Of a DNA stretch of 64,000 nucleotides, positions 36,519 to 46,039 are shown piece by piece; position 1 is the first letter of the stretch, and each line of letters begins with the position of its first letter. Under the pieces are notes generated by a model. It saw only the letters and a program-made list of their open reading frames with translations. It ran no database searches and had not been told where the DNA came from. Both the position numbers and the translations under genes were made by a program. Location: contig NC_018025.1 in assembly GCF_000266945.1 (NCBI RefSeq), positions 4,902,001 to 4,966,000 on the forward strand. Reading direction: 5' to 3'. Origin of the DNA: Desulfomonile tiedjei DSM 6799. GTDB lineage: Bacteria > Desulfobacterota > Desulfomonilia > Desulfomonilales > Desulfomonilaceae.

Positions 36519-37556
36519 ATGGCGTTGATGCAAGCACTGGTCAAAGTCCGGCCTGAACCCGGCATATGGCTGAAGGAAGTTCCCGTTCCCGAGATCGGGG
36601 CGAATGATGTTCTCATTCGTGTGCACAAGACTTCAATCTGTGGAACTGACATACACATTTTCAACTGGGACAAATGGGCCCGAAAAACCATACCCATTCC
36701 CATGCAAATCGGTCACGAGTTCGTGGGAACCGTGGAGGATTTCGGGTCAAACGTTCACGATTTTAAGCGGGGAGATCTCGTATCTGGTGAAGGACATGTT
36801 GTCTGCGGTCATTGTCGTAATTGCATGGCCGGCAGGAGACATTTGTGTCCGCATACCTCGGGAGTAGGGGTGAACAGGCCCGGAGCATTTGCGGAGTACA
36901 TCGCTATCCCGCAAACCAATGTCTGGTACTGCGATCCCAGTATTCCCAAAGATGTTCTTGCGTGCTTCGATCCATTGGGCAACGCGACTCATACTGCGCT
37001 TTCGTTCGATGTTCTGGGAGAAGATGTGCTCATTACCGGTGCAGGTCCCATCGGGTGCATGGCAGCAGCAATCGTCAAACACGCGGGAGCACGGTACGTA
37101 GTGGTCACTGATGTCAACCCGTACCGACTTGAGCTTGCACGGAAATTGGGTGCGACCATGACCTTGGATGTCAGGAACGAGAGAATCAGTAAGGCTCAGG
37201 AAAAACTCGGCATGAAAGAAGGATTCGATGTTGGTCTGGAAATGTCGGGCAATCCCTGGGCGTTGGAAGAAATGCTATCCAACATGTGTCATGGAGGCAA
37301 GGTCGCCCTCCTCGGGATCATGCCTTCCGGAACGCCGATAGATTGGAATCTCGTGGTCTTTAACGGTTTGACCATGAAAGGCATTTACGGTCGAGAAATG
37401 TACGAGACCTGGTACAAAATGACTGCAATGATCCAGACCGGTTTGGATATCAGCCCTGTCATCACGCATCGTTTCGACTACACGGATTACGAAGAAGCAT
37501 TCGAGATAATGCGTTCCGGACAATCAGGAAAGATAATCTTGAACTGGTCGGACTGA
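36519..37556 (+). CDS. tdh: L-threonine 3-dehydrogenase
   Basis: A 345-residue zinc-dependent medium-chain dehydrogenase, oxidising threonine to 2-amino-3-ketobutyrate with NAD+. Catalytic zinc Cys in [14 protein letters not shown], structural zinc lobe [15 protein letters not shown], Rossmann motif [12 protein letters not shown], and the Tdh-typical [11 protein letters not shown] and [18 protein letters not shown] lies 8 nt before the start. No kbl partner adjoins it. The gene is bracketed by F3 repeats, the downstream one forming a strong terminator-like hairpin 24 nt after the stop. Confidence 0.95.
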   Translation: MALMQALVKVRPEPGIWLKEVPVPEIGANDVLIRVHKTSICGTDIHIFNWDKWARKTIPIPMQIGHEFVGTVEDFGSNVHDFKRGDLVSGEGHVVCGHCRNCMAGRRHLCPHTSGVGVNRPGAFAEYIAIPQTNVWYCDPSIPKDVLACFDPLGNATHTALSFDVLGEDVLITGAGPIGCMAAAIVKHAGARYVVVTDVNPYRLELARKLGATMTLDVRNERISKAQEKLGMKEGFDVGLEMSGNPWALEEMLSNMCHGGKVALLGIMPSGTPIDWNLVVFNGLTMKGIYGREMYETWYKMTAMIQTGLDISPVITHRFDYTDYEEAFEIMRSGQSGKIILNWSD

Positions 37557-37574
37557 TACGCAATCAAAGAGGGA

Positions 37575-37768
37575 AAATCGGGGAGGAACTTCTTGTAAGA
37601 AGTTCCTCCCCGAACCCCACCTCAAGAACTTTTGACACTCGCCGGAACCCGGATTTTCCTGGCAGGAAATCCGGGTTCCGGCCAATGATAAAAGTCTCTT
37701 GGAGCGGGTTTGGGGGGGACATTCTTTGCAAAGAAGGCCCCCAATATTGCCTTTTTTGAATGCAAAGC
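37575..37768. repeat. Palindromic repeat family F3, copy downstream of tdh (terminator-like)
   Basis: Three hairpins: a perfect 15-bp stem GGGGAGGAACTTCTT (37580-37594) / AAGAAGTTCCTCCCC (37597-37611); a central stem GCCGGAACCCGGATTT / GAAATCCGGGTTCCGGC around 37640-37683; and a third C/G-rich hairpin around 37710-37745. It separates convergent tdh and the isomerase gene and likely stops transcription from both sides. Confidence 0.7.
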
Positions 37769-37798
37769 TATGTAAAATAGTATCCCGAACCGAAACCA

Positions 37799-38611
37799 TC
37801 AGACGTTCGTATCGACAGATTGTGCCAGCATGGTCTTAAACTTTTCCCGGCTGGCCTTCAGGTAATCTTTGTCACGTGAAAACACTTCAAAAGTAACGGT
37901 TTTGTCGTACCCCATCTCTTTGATGGTCCTGGTGAAACGGGAAAAATCTATTGTTCCTGTACCAATGGGTAGGTGATTGTCTTCTTTGCCAAAATTATCG
38001 CTCGCGTGGATATGTTCGATTCTGTCAGGAAATCTGCTGAGGAATTCTCTTATTCGCTTTCCCCCTGTGGTCCCGATATTCGCATGTCCGGTATCCAGAG
38101 TAAGCTTCAATCCGGGAAAACGCTCGAATACAGGGGCAAAGTCGTTCGGTTCGGTCAAAGAATTGGCCCTGGGAAACATATTTTCCAGGCAAACGGTCAA
38201 GCCGAGCTTTTCTGCATGTTCCAGGATGTCGGTGAGACTTTCCGTGGCATATTCTTTTGCCTTGTCGAACACAAAAATGCCGAGCCCGGTCACATAACCC
38301 GGGTGCAGCACAACTTTCAGAGGTTCCAATTCAGCCGCAACGTCAAGAGAAGCCAGGGTTTCTTGGATGGATGCAATTCTGATACTTTCCGTAAGATCCG
38401 CGAGACAGAGAAAAGTTGGCATATGACACACGATTTGCATCCCGAAATCATGAAGACGTTCTAATAGTATCGACTTCTGCTGCAGGATCGTGGAGTGATG
38501 AGCCTGAGGCGGGTCCATACTCAGTTCAAGGTAATCGAATCCAAGCGACGCGATTTGTTCAAGCTCCTCCAGCACCGGCCTGACCGGAAAATTCATTGCA
38601 CCGTATTGCAT
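37799..38611 (-). CDS. Sugar phosphate isomerase/epimerase-like TIM-barrel protein
   Basis: A 270-residue AP-endonuclease-2/xylose-isomerase-like TIM barrel. Visible metal-ligand strands: LCLENMFPRANSL (Glu), LKLTLDTGHANIG (Asp and His), IEHIHASDNFGKEDNHLPIGTG (quoted in part; His), and the final VTFEVFSRD (Glu), the usual divalent-metal set of IolE/Hyi-type enzymes. The ATG at 38611 is preceded at 6 nt by GAGGAGG, which settles the start. The substrate is unknown. It is divergent from the radical SAM gene. Confidence 0.88.
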   Translation of the reverse strand: MQYGAMNFPVRPVLEELEQIASLGFDYLELSMDPPQAHHSTILQQKSILLERLHDFGMQIVCHMPTFLCLADLTESIRIASIQETLASLDVAAELEPLKVVLHPGYVTGLGIFVFDKAKEYATESLTDILEHAEKLGLTVCLENMFPRANSLTEPNDFAPVFERFPGLKLTLDTGHANIGTTGGKRIREFLSRFPDRIEHIHASDNFGKEDNHLPIGTGTIDFSRFTRTIKEMGYDKTVTFEVFSRDKDYLKASREKFKTMLAQSVDTNV

Positions 38612-38755
38612 TGCAAACCTCCTCGCGGACACGGAATCGGGGAGGAACTCCCGGTAAGAAGTTCGGGAGCGCTCTATCGCAATCCCATGTTAAGACTGCC
38701 CGAATCCGTGCGTCTTTGCTATAATCGAAACACTTTCACACCCGATTGGGATAGC

Positions 38756-39859
38756 ATGGACAAGTATCAATCCGATCCAGACCTGCTGCAAGACTTTCCT
38801 CTCCGGAGTCTGTATTTTTATTTGACTCGCGGCTGCAATTTGAAATGCAGGCATTGCTGGATCGCTCCCCACTTTCAAGGTGACGGAAAATCCCATCCTT
38901 CACTGGATCTCCAACTGTTCAAGTCCGTCATTTCCCAGGCCAAACCACTGGGGCTGTCCAGCGTGAAATTGACTGGAGGAGAGCCGTTCATTCATCCAGC
39001 TATTCTGGAGATTGTCGCTCACATTAAAGAAGAGAATCTCACGCTCAGTGTGGAATCAAACGGCACTTTCATTACCGAAGAATTGGCAGAGGCTCTGGTT
39101 CAATGCAGCGGAACCACGGTCTCAGTGAGTCTCGATGGAGCGGACTGGAAAATTCACGAATGGATGAGAGGTGTGAGAGGTTGTTTCCAGGATGCGGTAA
39201 ATGGAATTAGAAGACTGGTCGACGCAGGACTGAAACCGCAAATCATTTTGTCCCTGGTGAGAAAAAACAAAGGGCAAATAGAACCGATAATCCGATTGGC
39301 GGAATCCCTCGGTGCAGGCTCAGTCAAGTTTAATCCGGTGCAGCCGACTGCACGGGGCGCGCTCATGCACCGGGAAGAACAGACTCTTTCCATAGAGGAA
39401 CTTATCGAATTGGGACACTGGATAGAAACGGATTTATCCAAATCGACTCAAATTCACCTTTTTTACACACATCCCGCAGCCTTCAAACCTCTAAGCAATA
39501 TCTACGGTCCCCAAGGCGATGGATGCAGTACCTGCGGTATCATGGGCATTCTGGGAGTACTTGCCGACGGTTCCTATGCCCTCTGTGGAATCGGGGAAAC
39601 TGTACCGGAACTGGTTTTCGGGTCTGCAGCAACAGATTCACTGAAGAAAATCTGGCTGCATTCACCCATTTTGACACAAATCAGAGAAGGACTCCCCTCA
39701 CGTCTTGAAGGAGTCTGCAGCAAATGCCTCATGAAACGACTTTGCCTGGGAGATTGCGTAGCTCAAAACTATTACCTCAGCAAGAATCTCTGGGCCCCGT
39801 ACTGGTACTGCCAAGAAGCCCTGAATAAAGGTATCTTCCCAAAATCCAGACTCAAATAA
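38756..39859 (+). CDS. Radical SAM/SPASM domain protein
   Basis: A 367-residue protein: radical SAM core with CNLKCRHC (CxxxCxxC, residues ~28-35 from this start) and the SAM-binding GGEP in VKLTGGEPFIHP, then a C-terminal SPASM region with cysteines in CSTCGIMGILG, ALCGIG and CSKCLMKRLCLGDC, able to bind auxiliary [4Fe-4S] clusters. Such proteins mature peptides, or act in haem biosynthesis (AhbC/AhbD); neither is shown here and no short precursor peptide gene is seen nearby. An upstream ATG at 38687 is possible. A perfect TATAAT lies at 38720-38725, 31 nt before the chosen ATG, supporting the shorter form. Confidence 0.85.
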   Translation: MDKYQSDPDLLQDFPLRSLYFYLTRGCNLKCRHCWIAPHFQGDGKSHPSLDLQLFKSVISQAKPLGLSSVKLTGGEPFIHPAILEIVAHIKEENLTLSVESNGTFITEELAEALVQCSGTTVSVSLDGADWKIHEWMRGVRGCFQDAVNGIRRLVDAGLKPQIILSLVRKNKGQIEPIIRLAESLGAGSVKFNPVQPTARGALMHREEQTLSIEELIELGHWIETDLSKSTQIHLFYTHPAAFKPLSNIYGPQGDGCSTCGIMGILGVLADGSYALCGIGETVPELVFGSAATDSLKKIWLHSPILTQIREGLPSRLEGVCSKCLMKRLCLGDCVAQNYYLSKNLWAPYWYCQEALNKGIFPKSRLK

Positions 39860-39861
39860 CC

Positions 39862-40112
39862 GAAAGAAGTAAGATCGGGGAAACCCTTCTTGTATAGTCA
39901 GTGCCAAAAATTCTGTCGTTTATCCCTCGTGTGAATTACTGGATATTGGTAGGGACCGGCGTCCCTGCCGGTCCATTCTATCGATATCATTGATCATATT
40001 GAAGATGTGCCGGCACGGAGGCACGGCACCCACCAATATTCCTAATCTTCAATCGGTCACTCATTTTGGCAACTGCTATAAGAAGGTTTTCCCCGATTCT
40101 TACTGCTTTGAT
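39862..40112. repeat. F3 palindrome interrupted by an F2 element
   Basis: Left arm GTAAGATCGGGGAAACCCTT (about 39868) and right arm AAGGTTTTCCCCGATTCTTAC (about 40083) are an inverted pair normally a few nt apart in F3 copies. Here they are ~170 bp apart, and the space holds a full F2 element (39945-40043) nearly identical to 1345-1443. The right arm continues into the last codons of the Lon gene. Confidence 0.6.
39945..40043. repeat. Intergenic repeat family F2, copy 3
   Basis: About 97 bp nearly identical to 1345-1443, including the central ATTCTATCGATATCATT spacer. The similarity extends weakly to the left (TTCTG.CGTT..TCCC.CG), so the whole element may be about 130 bp. Confidence 0.75.
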
Positions 40113-43100
40113 CTCGAATTAACGGCTTCGACTTTGGTGAGCCAGTTCTTGAGACCTTCATTGAGTATGTGTTCGGCTCGTGCGGTATCGATTCGGTATT
40201 TCTCGGGGATATATGAGAGATCTACCAGATGGACGCCGTCGCGACTTATGAGGAACGGGCAGGTCTTGATCAGTTCTTCACTGAGGGGAGACAGCAATTT
40301 GAACACCTTATTCAGAAGCGATTTGCTTTCTTTGATCTTGATCCCTTGAGAAGTATAATTATTGACGAATACCCTAAATCCGTTCACTCCCGGTCCTGGA
40401 GTACATCCTTCGAGGCACACCCCCTGTTTGAGCAGGAAGAAATAGGGCGCGAGCATGGACAATCGCATCCCGGCTCCAATGTCTTTCTGTACGGATGCAT
40501 CGATATCGGCAAGTGTTCTGAATAGATCGTCCTGAAATGGATCGAATTCGCATATGTGAGGAGGCGCTTCCGTGATCGGCAGCAGTTTGAGAATAGCCTC
40601 CTTTGAACCGGCCCGCGCGAGGAGGACGAATTTGCAGTGTTCTTCAGCAGCCTCTTTGATCAAATCAGTATCCAGTTCGCTCGGGTCCTTCACGTACAAT
40701 ATGTTGAAGCACTGCCCGGGAGTGCTCGAAATGCCGACGATTGCCCCTGCAACATCGAGGGCGTGAGAATCGAAAAAGTGTTCAAGACGCGTAATCTCTG
40801 CATCGTCGATGCACGAAATGTCCATTGCTTGAGTGATATTATCGACTGCAATAACCTGCAACACGTGTCGTGTATAGTCGAATGGCGCATGATCGCTTTT
40901 CCATTCCTCATACGTGAGGGTATGCAGTTCCTGCTTCAACGCATCCGACAGTCTTTCAAGTCCGTCTTCCCCGAACACATTTTCTTTAGGGATGATCACG
41001 CAACGGCAACCTGCATCAAAAGCCGTTTCAAGTTTTAATGCAAGGCCGCCCACTGCGGTAATTCTTCCCTGGGTGTCGATTTCTCCTGTCATTGCCACAT
41101 CTCTGCGGATTCGTTTTCCGGCCATCAGTGAAACAAGAGCCAGGGCAATTGCTCCCCCTGCAGAAGGTCCGTCTTTGGAGGTCGAACCGCCCATAAAGTG
41201 AAGATGAATGGGAAAGTGCAGTTGGGACAGATCTATCCCGAGTGTTTCAGCCTCGTGGCAGATAGCGGTCAATGCAACTCTACGACTCTCGTCCATGACC
41301 TTCTGAATATTGCCGGTGGCATGAATCATGCTGGTAATACTGTGGCCGTCAGCTTCTCCTTCAATTCGCGTTGCCTGGATCGGTATGATCGAGCCGATGC
41401 CCATTTCCACATTGACGCCTAGGGCCAGCATTTCTCCGATCCGGTCTTCGGGATTGATTTTTCGAGGACCCCGCGGTTGATCCAAGCAGTCTTTGATTTT
41501 GTCACGGGTTATCCGGACGCTCTCAAGTCCTTTTCCGAGTATCTCTTTTCGGAATATTCTCAGGAATAGCGCTCGTATTATTCGCTCCAGCTCGCGCACT
41601 CCCGCTTCGTGGGTATAGGTTTTCACAAGAAATCTCAGCAAGTCCTCGATTTCGTGTTCTTCGAAGAATACTTGCTCTTCGTCGATCCTGTATTGCTTTC
41701 GGATTCTCCTTATGAGGTGCTCCCGCGCTATGCAGACTTTCTCTTCAATACTGTAACGATCCAGAAGTATGACTTCGCACCGGTTGATTACCGGCGCCGG
41801 CACGGTTTCGAGCGTATTTGCGGTAAGCATGAAATGACAGTTCGAGAGGTCTACATCGACGGTTGTTTCGGTATATTTGTCATGAAACAGATGGTTCTGC
41901 TCCGGATCGAGGATTTCCAGAAGTGTGGAGATCGCGAACTTTTCAGTTTTGTCTGCTTCATCCATGATGAACATACCGTTCATGATGCCCATCTTAATGA
42001 GCCCCTGGAGAATCGCACCGGGTTTCGATCCTTCATAGGTGAAACCGTGACCTTTCAGATCCGCTTCATCACGCATCCCGCCAAGGGAGAGTTTGTGATA
42101 AGGAATCTTCAGGTTCTCTGCGATCGAAATTGCGAGGGACGTTTTTCCCACCCCGGGAGGACCGACCAGGAGAAAAGCGCTCCCATTCCGTCTCCATGTC
42201 GCCACGTCGGCATCTTTGAAATAGTTGTATCTCCAGATGAGATTTGAAAAGAAATCGCAGATGATTTCTTTTGGTTTCGCGAGACCGTAATGGGTCGTAT
42301 TGAGACCCTTTTCAAAATCCTCGGCGGAAACGTTTATTCTTTCGATTTTTCCCCAGGGAACGGCAAGGAGTGTTTCAATCAGCTCGCTGAATTTCGACCC
42401 GCTGTGCCCCACCGCATTGAGTTTGTTCTTGTCTATGACCTGCAGAACCTGTCGAGGAAATCTCGAATCCTGCCTGGCTTCTTCTATGCGGTCAGCAAGG
42501 CTCTTCAATGCAACAGGAACCGCTTTCGGCGCGGGGCGTTCCACCGGAGACGGCTGAACGGGAGGAATGAAACTGTCGCCTTCCTCATGGAATTGCCTGA
42601 GAGTCGCCCTGAGCAAGTGAAAGATATCTTTTGTGCTCTTCCCGTCTATCCCGGACACCGGAATGCCGATATCCGTCAAGAGATTGTACAATCCCCATGC
42701 TGTCTTGAATTTGCCAAAGACATTTTCTGCCTCCGGGATATCGCTATCCGCTGCTGGGATCAGCAATGAGAGAGTCTTCTGCAAAAAGGAGCTTCTTGCC
42801 ATCAGGGACGACGATGGAGACTTGCTTCTTGCATAGCAATTCCCAATAATCTTTGTCTTGAGTTCTTCGTCGAATTCTGGAAAAGCCTTGTATAAAAACG
42901 ATCCGGGGATTTCACTCACGATTTGCACAAAATTATCGAGTAATTCGATGCACTTGGATTCCCATGGAATGCCTTGTTCCGCGCAATCGATCACCGTCAA
43001 GTACGGCGCGCCTATTAACCCGTTCATCTCGTCGTCGAGCGCTGACCGCAGTGCCCGGAAATACGTCGGGTCATCCTCCCGTCTATCCATCGCGAACTCG

Positions 43101-43543
43101 ATGTCGCTCTGAATGACTTCCTGTTCGGTATTTTGAGGGTAAAGCAAGTGCTCCGCTTGGTGACGAAGGAGAAGTTCCGCAAAAGCAAATACTTTTCGTT
43201 CCTCCAACGACCTCGTGCCCAGATGCGACTCGGGATCCGTAGGAATAACGAAGACGAAGTAATCAAACACGCGCTCATGAATGTGAATGGTATACTTATT
43301 GTTCTTCTTGGTGACGAAACTCACCACGCGAATTCTGTTATCTGCATCCTCCAGGCGTTCGACAGAAAGGTGTTCCACCATTCCGGCAGAGGCAATGGGG
43401 TCTGTCCCCTTCTTCTTCTTTAAGTAGGGGATGACGCGACGAATGACTACAGCCTTGAGTATTTGAACGATCCTTGTGATGTCGTCATCATCAGGCACGG
43501 GCAGACTGTCCAGGACTCTGTGATCGAACTCAATGGGGAACAT
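40100..43543 (-). CDS. Lon-family ATP-dependent protease with long extensions
   Basis: An 1147-residue protein. The central AAA+ module has Walker A GPPGVGKTS (around residue 465), the Lon-specific LGGMRDEADLKGH and Walker B MFIMDEADK. The protease domain carries the Ser-Lys dyad: DGPSAGGAIALALV (Ser about 795) and GGLALKLETAFDAG (Lys about 837). Typical Lon is ~800 residues; here the N-terminal region (~440 residues) is not clearly the LAN domain, and about 270 residues with no recognised domain follow the protease. The C-terminal SKQ is encoded by the end of an F3 repeat. It is likely a cytosolic quality-control or regulatory protease with unusual substrate-recognition parts. Confidence 0.9.
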   Translation of the reverse strand: MFPIEFDHRVLDSLPVPDDDDITRIVQILKAVVIRRVIPYLKKKKGTDPIASAGMVEHLSVERLEDADNRIRVVSFVTKKNNKYTIHIHERVFDYFVFVIPTDPESHLGTRSLEERKVFAFAELLLRHQAEHLLYPQNTEQEVIQSDIEFAMDRREDDPTYFRALRSALDDEMNGLIGAPYLTVIDCAEQGIPWESKCIELLDNFVQIVSEIPGSFLYKAFPEFDEELKTKIIGNCYARSKSPSSSLMARSSFLQKTLSLLIPAADSDIPEAENVFGKFKTAWGLYNLLTDIGIPVSGIDGKSTKDIFHLLRATLRQFHEEGDSFIPPVQPSPVERPAPKAVPVALKSLADRIEEARQDSRFPRQVLQVIDKNKLNAVGHSGSKFSELIETLLAVPWGKIERINVSAEDFEKGLNTTHYGLAKPKEIICDFFSNLIWRYNYFKDADVATWRRNGSAFLLVGPPGVGKTSLAISIAENLKIPYHKLSLGGMRDEADLKGHGFTYEGSKPGAILQGLIKMGIMNGMFIMDEADKTEKFAISTLLEILDPEQNHLFHDKYTETTVDVDLSNCHFMLTANTLETVPAPVINRCEVILLDRYSIEEKVCIAREHLIRRIRKQYRIDEEQVFFEEHEIEDLLRFLVKTYTHEAGVRELERIIRALFLRIFRKEILGKGLESVRITRDKIKDCLDQPRGPRKINPEDRIGEMLALGVNVEMGIGSIIPIQATRIEGEADGHSITSMIHATGNIQKVMDESRRVALTAICHEAETLGIDLSQLHFPIHLHFMGGSTSKDGPSAGGAIALALVSLMAGKRIRRDVAMTGEIDTQGRITAVGGLALKLETAFDAGCRCVIIPKENVFGEDGLERLSDALKQELHTLTYEEWKSDHAPFDYTRHVLQVIAVDNITQAMDISCIDDAEITRLEHFFDSHALDVAGAIVGISSTPGQCFNILYVKDPSELDTDLIKEAAEEHCKFVLLARAGSKEAILKLLPITEAPPHICEFDPFQDDLFRTLADIDASVQKDIGAGMRLSMLAPYFFLLKQGVCLEGCTPGPGVNGFRVFVNNYTSQGIKIKESKSLLNKVFKLLSPLSEELIKTCPFLISRDGVHLVDLSYIPEKYRIDTARAEHILNEGLKNWLTKVEAVNSRSKQ

Positions 43544-43631
43544 TGCTTACCTCGCACGGGGCGGCATTGCCGAGGCTCTATTATCGGATTTGTTCGGGTC
43601 AGATGGCGAGCAAAAAAATAGGAGAATCGGG

Positions 43632-43659
43632 GGAGGAACTTCTTGGAAGAAGTTCCTCC
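43632..43659. terminator. Hairpin of F3 type
   Basis: Perfect 13-bp stem GGAGGAACTTCTT (43632-43644) / AAGAAGTTCCTCC (43647-43659), loop GG. It lies between the Lon start and the icd end. The sequence is the outer hairpin of family F3 without the other parts. It probably acts as a terminator for icd. Confidence 0.55.
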
Positions 43660-43729
43660 TCCACCTAAAGAACTATCATGGGAAGTGTATAGAATAACGT
43701 CCGATTGCGAAACGCACTGCTCGACAATT

Positions 43730-43812
43730 GGTGGGTGCCGTGCCTCCGTGCCGGCACGTTTTTCAAATATAAATCAACTAGTTCGGGCCGGCAGGGACGC
43801 CGGCTCCTACCG
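43730..43812. repeat. Intergenic repeat family F2, copy 4
   Basis: GGTGGGTGCCGTGCCTCCGT, spacer, then GGGCCGGCAGGGACGCCGGC. Similar in order and orientation to 15507-15590, including the upstream GTCCGATTGCGAAA shared by both, so that variant is probably longer than the core given. Confidence 0.65.
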
Positions 43813-43931
43813 TTTTTTCATAAAACAATGTGGTCAAGACGTCAGAAAGTATGTCAACTGCTATAACACTCACTTGGAACTTTCCAATTTCCTTCAGGAG
43901 ATCGGAAAGTTCCAAGTGTAAGCCTTCAATG

Positions 43932-45188
43932 TCAGCTCGTAAAAGATTGCATTTTCTCTATGACTGCTGCGCCGAAGCCCGAGCATGATACCTCAGTCGC
44001 CCCCGGCATGAGTCTCGCGAGATCGTACGTGACGGTCTTATCCTGTATAGCTGCGGATATACCGCGTACGATGAGGTCTGCCGCGTCATTCCACCCCATG
44101 TATTCAAACATCATGGCGCCGGATAAGAGCATCGAGCCGGGATTCACCTTGTCCAATCCCGCGTACTTGGGAGCGCTTCCGTGAGTCGCTTCGAACAGAG
44201 CGCAGGTGTCACTCATGTTGGCTCCTGGAGCCATCCCCAAGCCTCCCACCTGGGCTGCGAGAGCATCGGAAAGGTAATCTCCATTGAGATTGGGCAATGC
44301 CAATACCTCGTATTCCCGGGGTCTGAGCAGAACTTGCTGAAACATGGAATCGGCGATTCTATCATTCAACAGCACTTTTCCTTCCGGAATGATTCCATCG
44401 TATTTGTCGGCAAGTTCAGGTTCCAAAATCACTTTGTCCGCGAATTCTTCCCGGGCCAGTTCATATCCCCAGTCCCGAAAGGCTCCTTCCGTGAATTTCA
44501 TGATATTGCCCTTGTGTACAAGGGTTACGCGTTTTCGTTTCTTTTCCAGGGCATGGTTTATCGCTCTCCGTACGAGCCTCTTGGAAGCATCCGGGCTCAT
44601 GGGCTTCAGACCGACGCCCGATTTAGCATCCAAAGATACTCCCATAGTTTCTTTCAGCATTCGTATGAGCTTCAGCGCGTCTTCACTGCCCGACTTCCAT
44701 TCTATCCCCGCGTAAACGTCTTCGGTGTTTTCACGAAAGATTACCATGTCCACGTCTTCCGGTCGGATCACAGGAGCAGGTGTGCCCTTGATATACTTCA
44801 CAGGCCGTACGCACGCGTACAGATCGAGTTTCTGTCTAAGCGTCACGTTCAAGCTTCTGAAGCCGCCACCGATTGGTGTGGTTAACGGCCCTTTAATGAC
44901 GACTCCGGCGCGCTCGATCATTTCGAAAGAGGAATCAGGCAAGTAATGTCCGTGTTGTCGATAGGATTTTTCTCCCGCAGGGATTTCCCACCAGGATAGA
45001 GACCTTGTGCTTTTGTATGCCAGTCGAACCGCTGCTTCAAAAACAGGTTCGGATGCTTTCCAAATATCGGGGCCCACTCCGTCACCCTCAATGAATCCAA
45101 TCACCGGATTGTCCGGAACCGACAGTTGACCGCCAGTCGTGGTAATCCATTCGCCTCCTTGCGGAGATTCTTGCCTAACCGATGCCAT
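43932..45188 (-). CDS. icd: Isocitrate dehydrogenase (NADP-type)
   Basis: A 418-residue enzyme of the prokaryotic Icd family, oxidatively decarboxylating isocitrate. Key parts: [17 protein letters not shown], the [19 protein letters not shown] segment with substrate-binding Arg residues, [16 protein letters not shown], the [13 protein letters not shown] active-site lysine region, and [12 protein letters not shown]. Sequence is E. coli-like, which suggests NADP+, but cofactor is not certain. It precedes the prmA-like gene's end on the same strand, with 19 bp between them, so the genes could share a transcript. A role in the anaerobic TCA cycle or glutamate synthesis is expected. Confidence 0.95.
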   Translation of the reverse strand: MASVRQESPQGGEWITTTGGQLSVPDNPVIGFIEGDGVGPDIWKASEPVFEAAVRLAYKSTRSLSWWEIPAGEKSYRQHGHYLPDSSFEMIERAGVVIKGPLTTPIGGGFRSLNVTLRQKLDLYACVRPVKYIKGTPAPVIRPEDVDMVIFRENTEDVYAGIEWKSGSEDALKLIRMLKETMGVSLDAKSGVGLKPMSPDASKRLVRRAINHALEKKRKRVTLVHKGNIMKFTEGAFRDWGYELAREEFADKVILEPELADKYDGIIPEGKVLLNDRIADSMFQQVLLRPREYEVLALPNLNGDYLSDALAAQVGGLGMAPGANMSDTCALFEATHGSAPKYAGLDKVNPGSMLLSGAMMFEYMGWNDAADLIVRGISAAIQDKTVTYDLARLMPGATEVSCSGFGAAVIEKMQSFTS

Positions 45189-45207
45189 AAAAAGTCTCCT
45201 GATGCTT

Positions 45208-46029
45208 TTATCTTAGCGCTAGCGTGCTGATTGTGGTGAACGTTACCCAGGGAGCATCTGCAGCTTCATCGCCGATCCGATATCCCTGTTCAAGAAAAAG
45301 CTCTTTCAGCACATTCGCCTGATCCGGATCTATTCCCGATACAATCCAAAATTTGTGCAGATTCGCTCCTCGCAACGTCACGATATCGCGTAACACATGA
45401 AACGGCAGGTTTGCCAACACTATATCATAGGGTCTGTCGATAAATATGCGGGCTTCTCCCTGGTGCACTTCTATACTGGATTGAAACCCGTTAATCACAA
45501 CGTTTTCACGCGCCGTCTGCACTGCGAGAATATTGCGGTCCACAGCGGTGACATGAGGAACACCCAATTTGGCGGCGGCAAGAGCGAGAATTCCCGTGCC
45601 CGTTCCTAAATCGAGAACTGAGTGAATTGCGTGAGACTGAATTATCCGAGAGAGAAACTTCAGACACGAACACGTTGTAGGATGGCTCCCGTCTCCGAAA
45701 ACCACCGAAGGATCCAGGAGAATACTCCCCTCAGGGGCAGATGCGTGATCTGCAGGCACAAACTCGATTCCTTCCACACTCATCCCATGAGCTGGAAGTC
45801 CGGTCTGCCAATCGCGATACTGCATGTCGTGTCTGGAGAACGCACAATCAGCAGACTCGCCGCATATATTCCTCTTCACATAGTCGTCCTCGGGTTCTGT
45901 GAAGAAGAGATACGTAAAATCTTCTTCATTCCAAATTCCGATAAAAGAAGACGGCGGCTCGTGAACTGCAATTTCATCCGAGTGTCCCCGAATTTCATAA
46001 ATATACAGATGTGTATCCGGGGAGATCAT
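45208..46029 (-). CDS. PrmA-like SAM-dependent methyltransferase
   Basis: A 273-residue class I methyltransferase related to ribosomal protein L11 methyltransferase. The PrmA hallmark [21 protein letters not shown] is present (as FGxGxHPTT), followed by SAM motif [18 protein letters not shown] and [17 protein letters not shown] takes the place of the usual PrmA NILA/NPPY, so the substrate may be a protein other than L11. Its start lies 10 bp after the stop of the double-HTH gene, so those two form an operon. Confidence 0.88.
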   Translation of the reverse strand: MISPDTHLYIYEIRGHSDEIAVHEPPSSFIGIWNEEDFTYLFFTEPEDDYVKRNICGESADCAFSRHDMQYRDWQTGLPAHGMSVEGIEFVPADHASAPEGSILLDPSVVFGDGSHPTTCSCLKFLSRIIQSHAIHSVLDLGTGTGILALAAAKLGVPHVTAVDRNILAVQTARENVVINGFQSSIEVHQGEARIFIDRPYDIVLANLPFHVLRDIVTLRGANLHKFWIVSGIDPDQANVLKELFLEQGYRIGDEAADAPWVTFTTISTLALR

Positions 46030-46039
46030 AAAAACTCAA

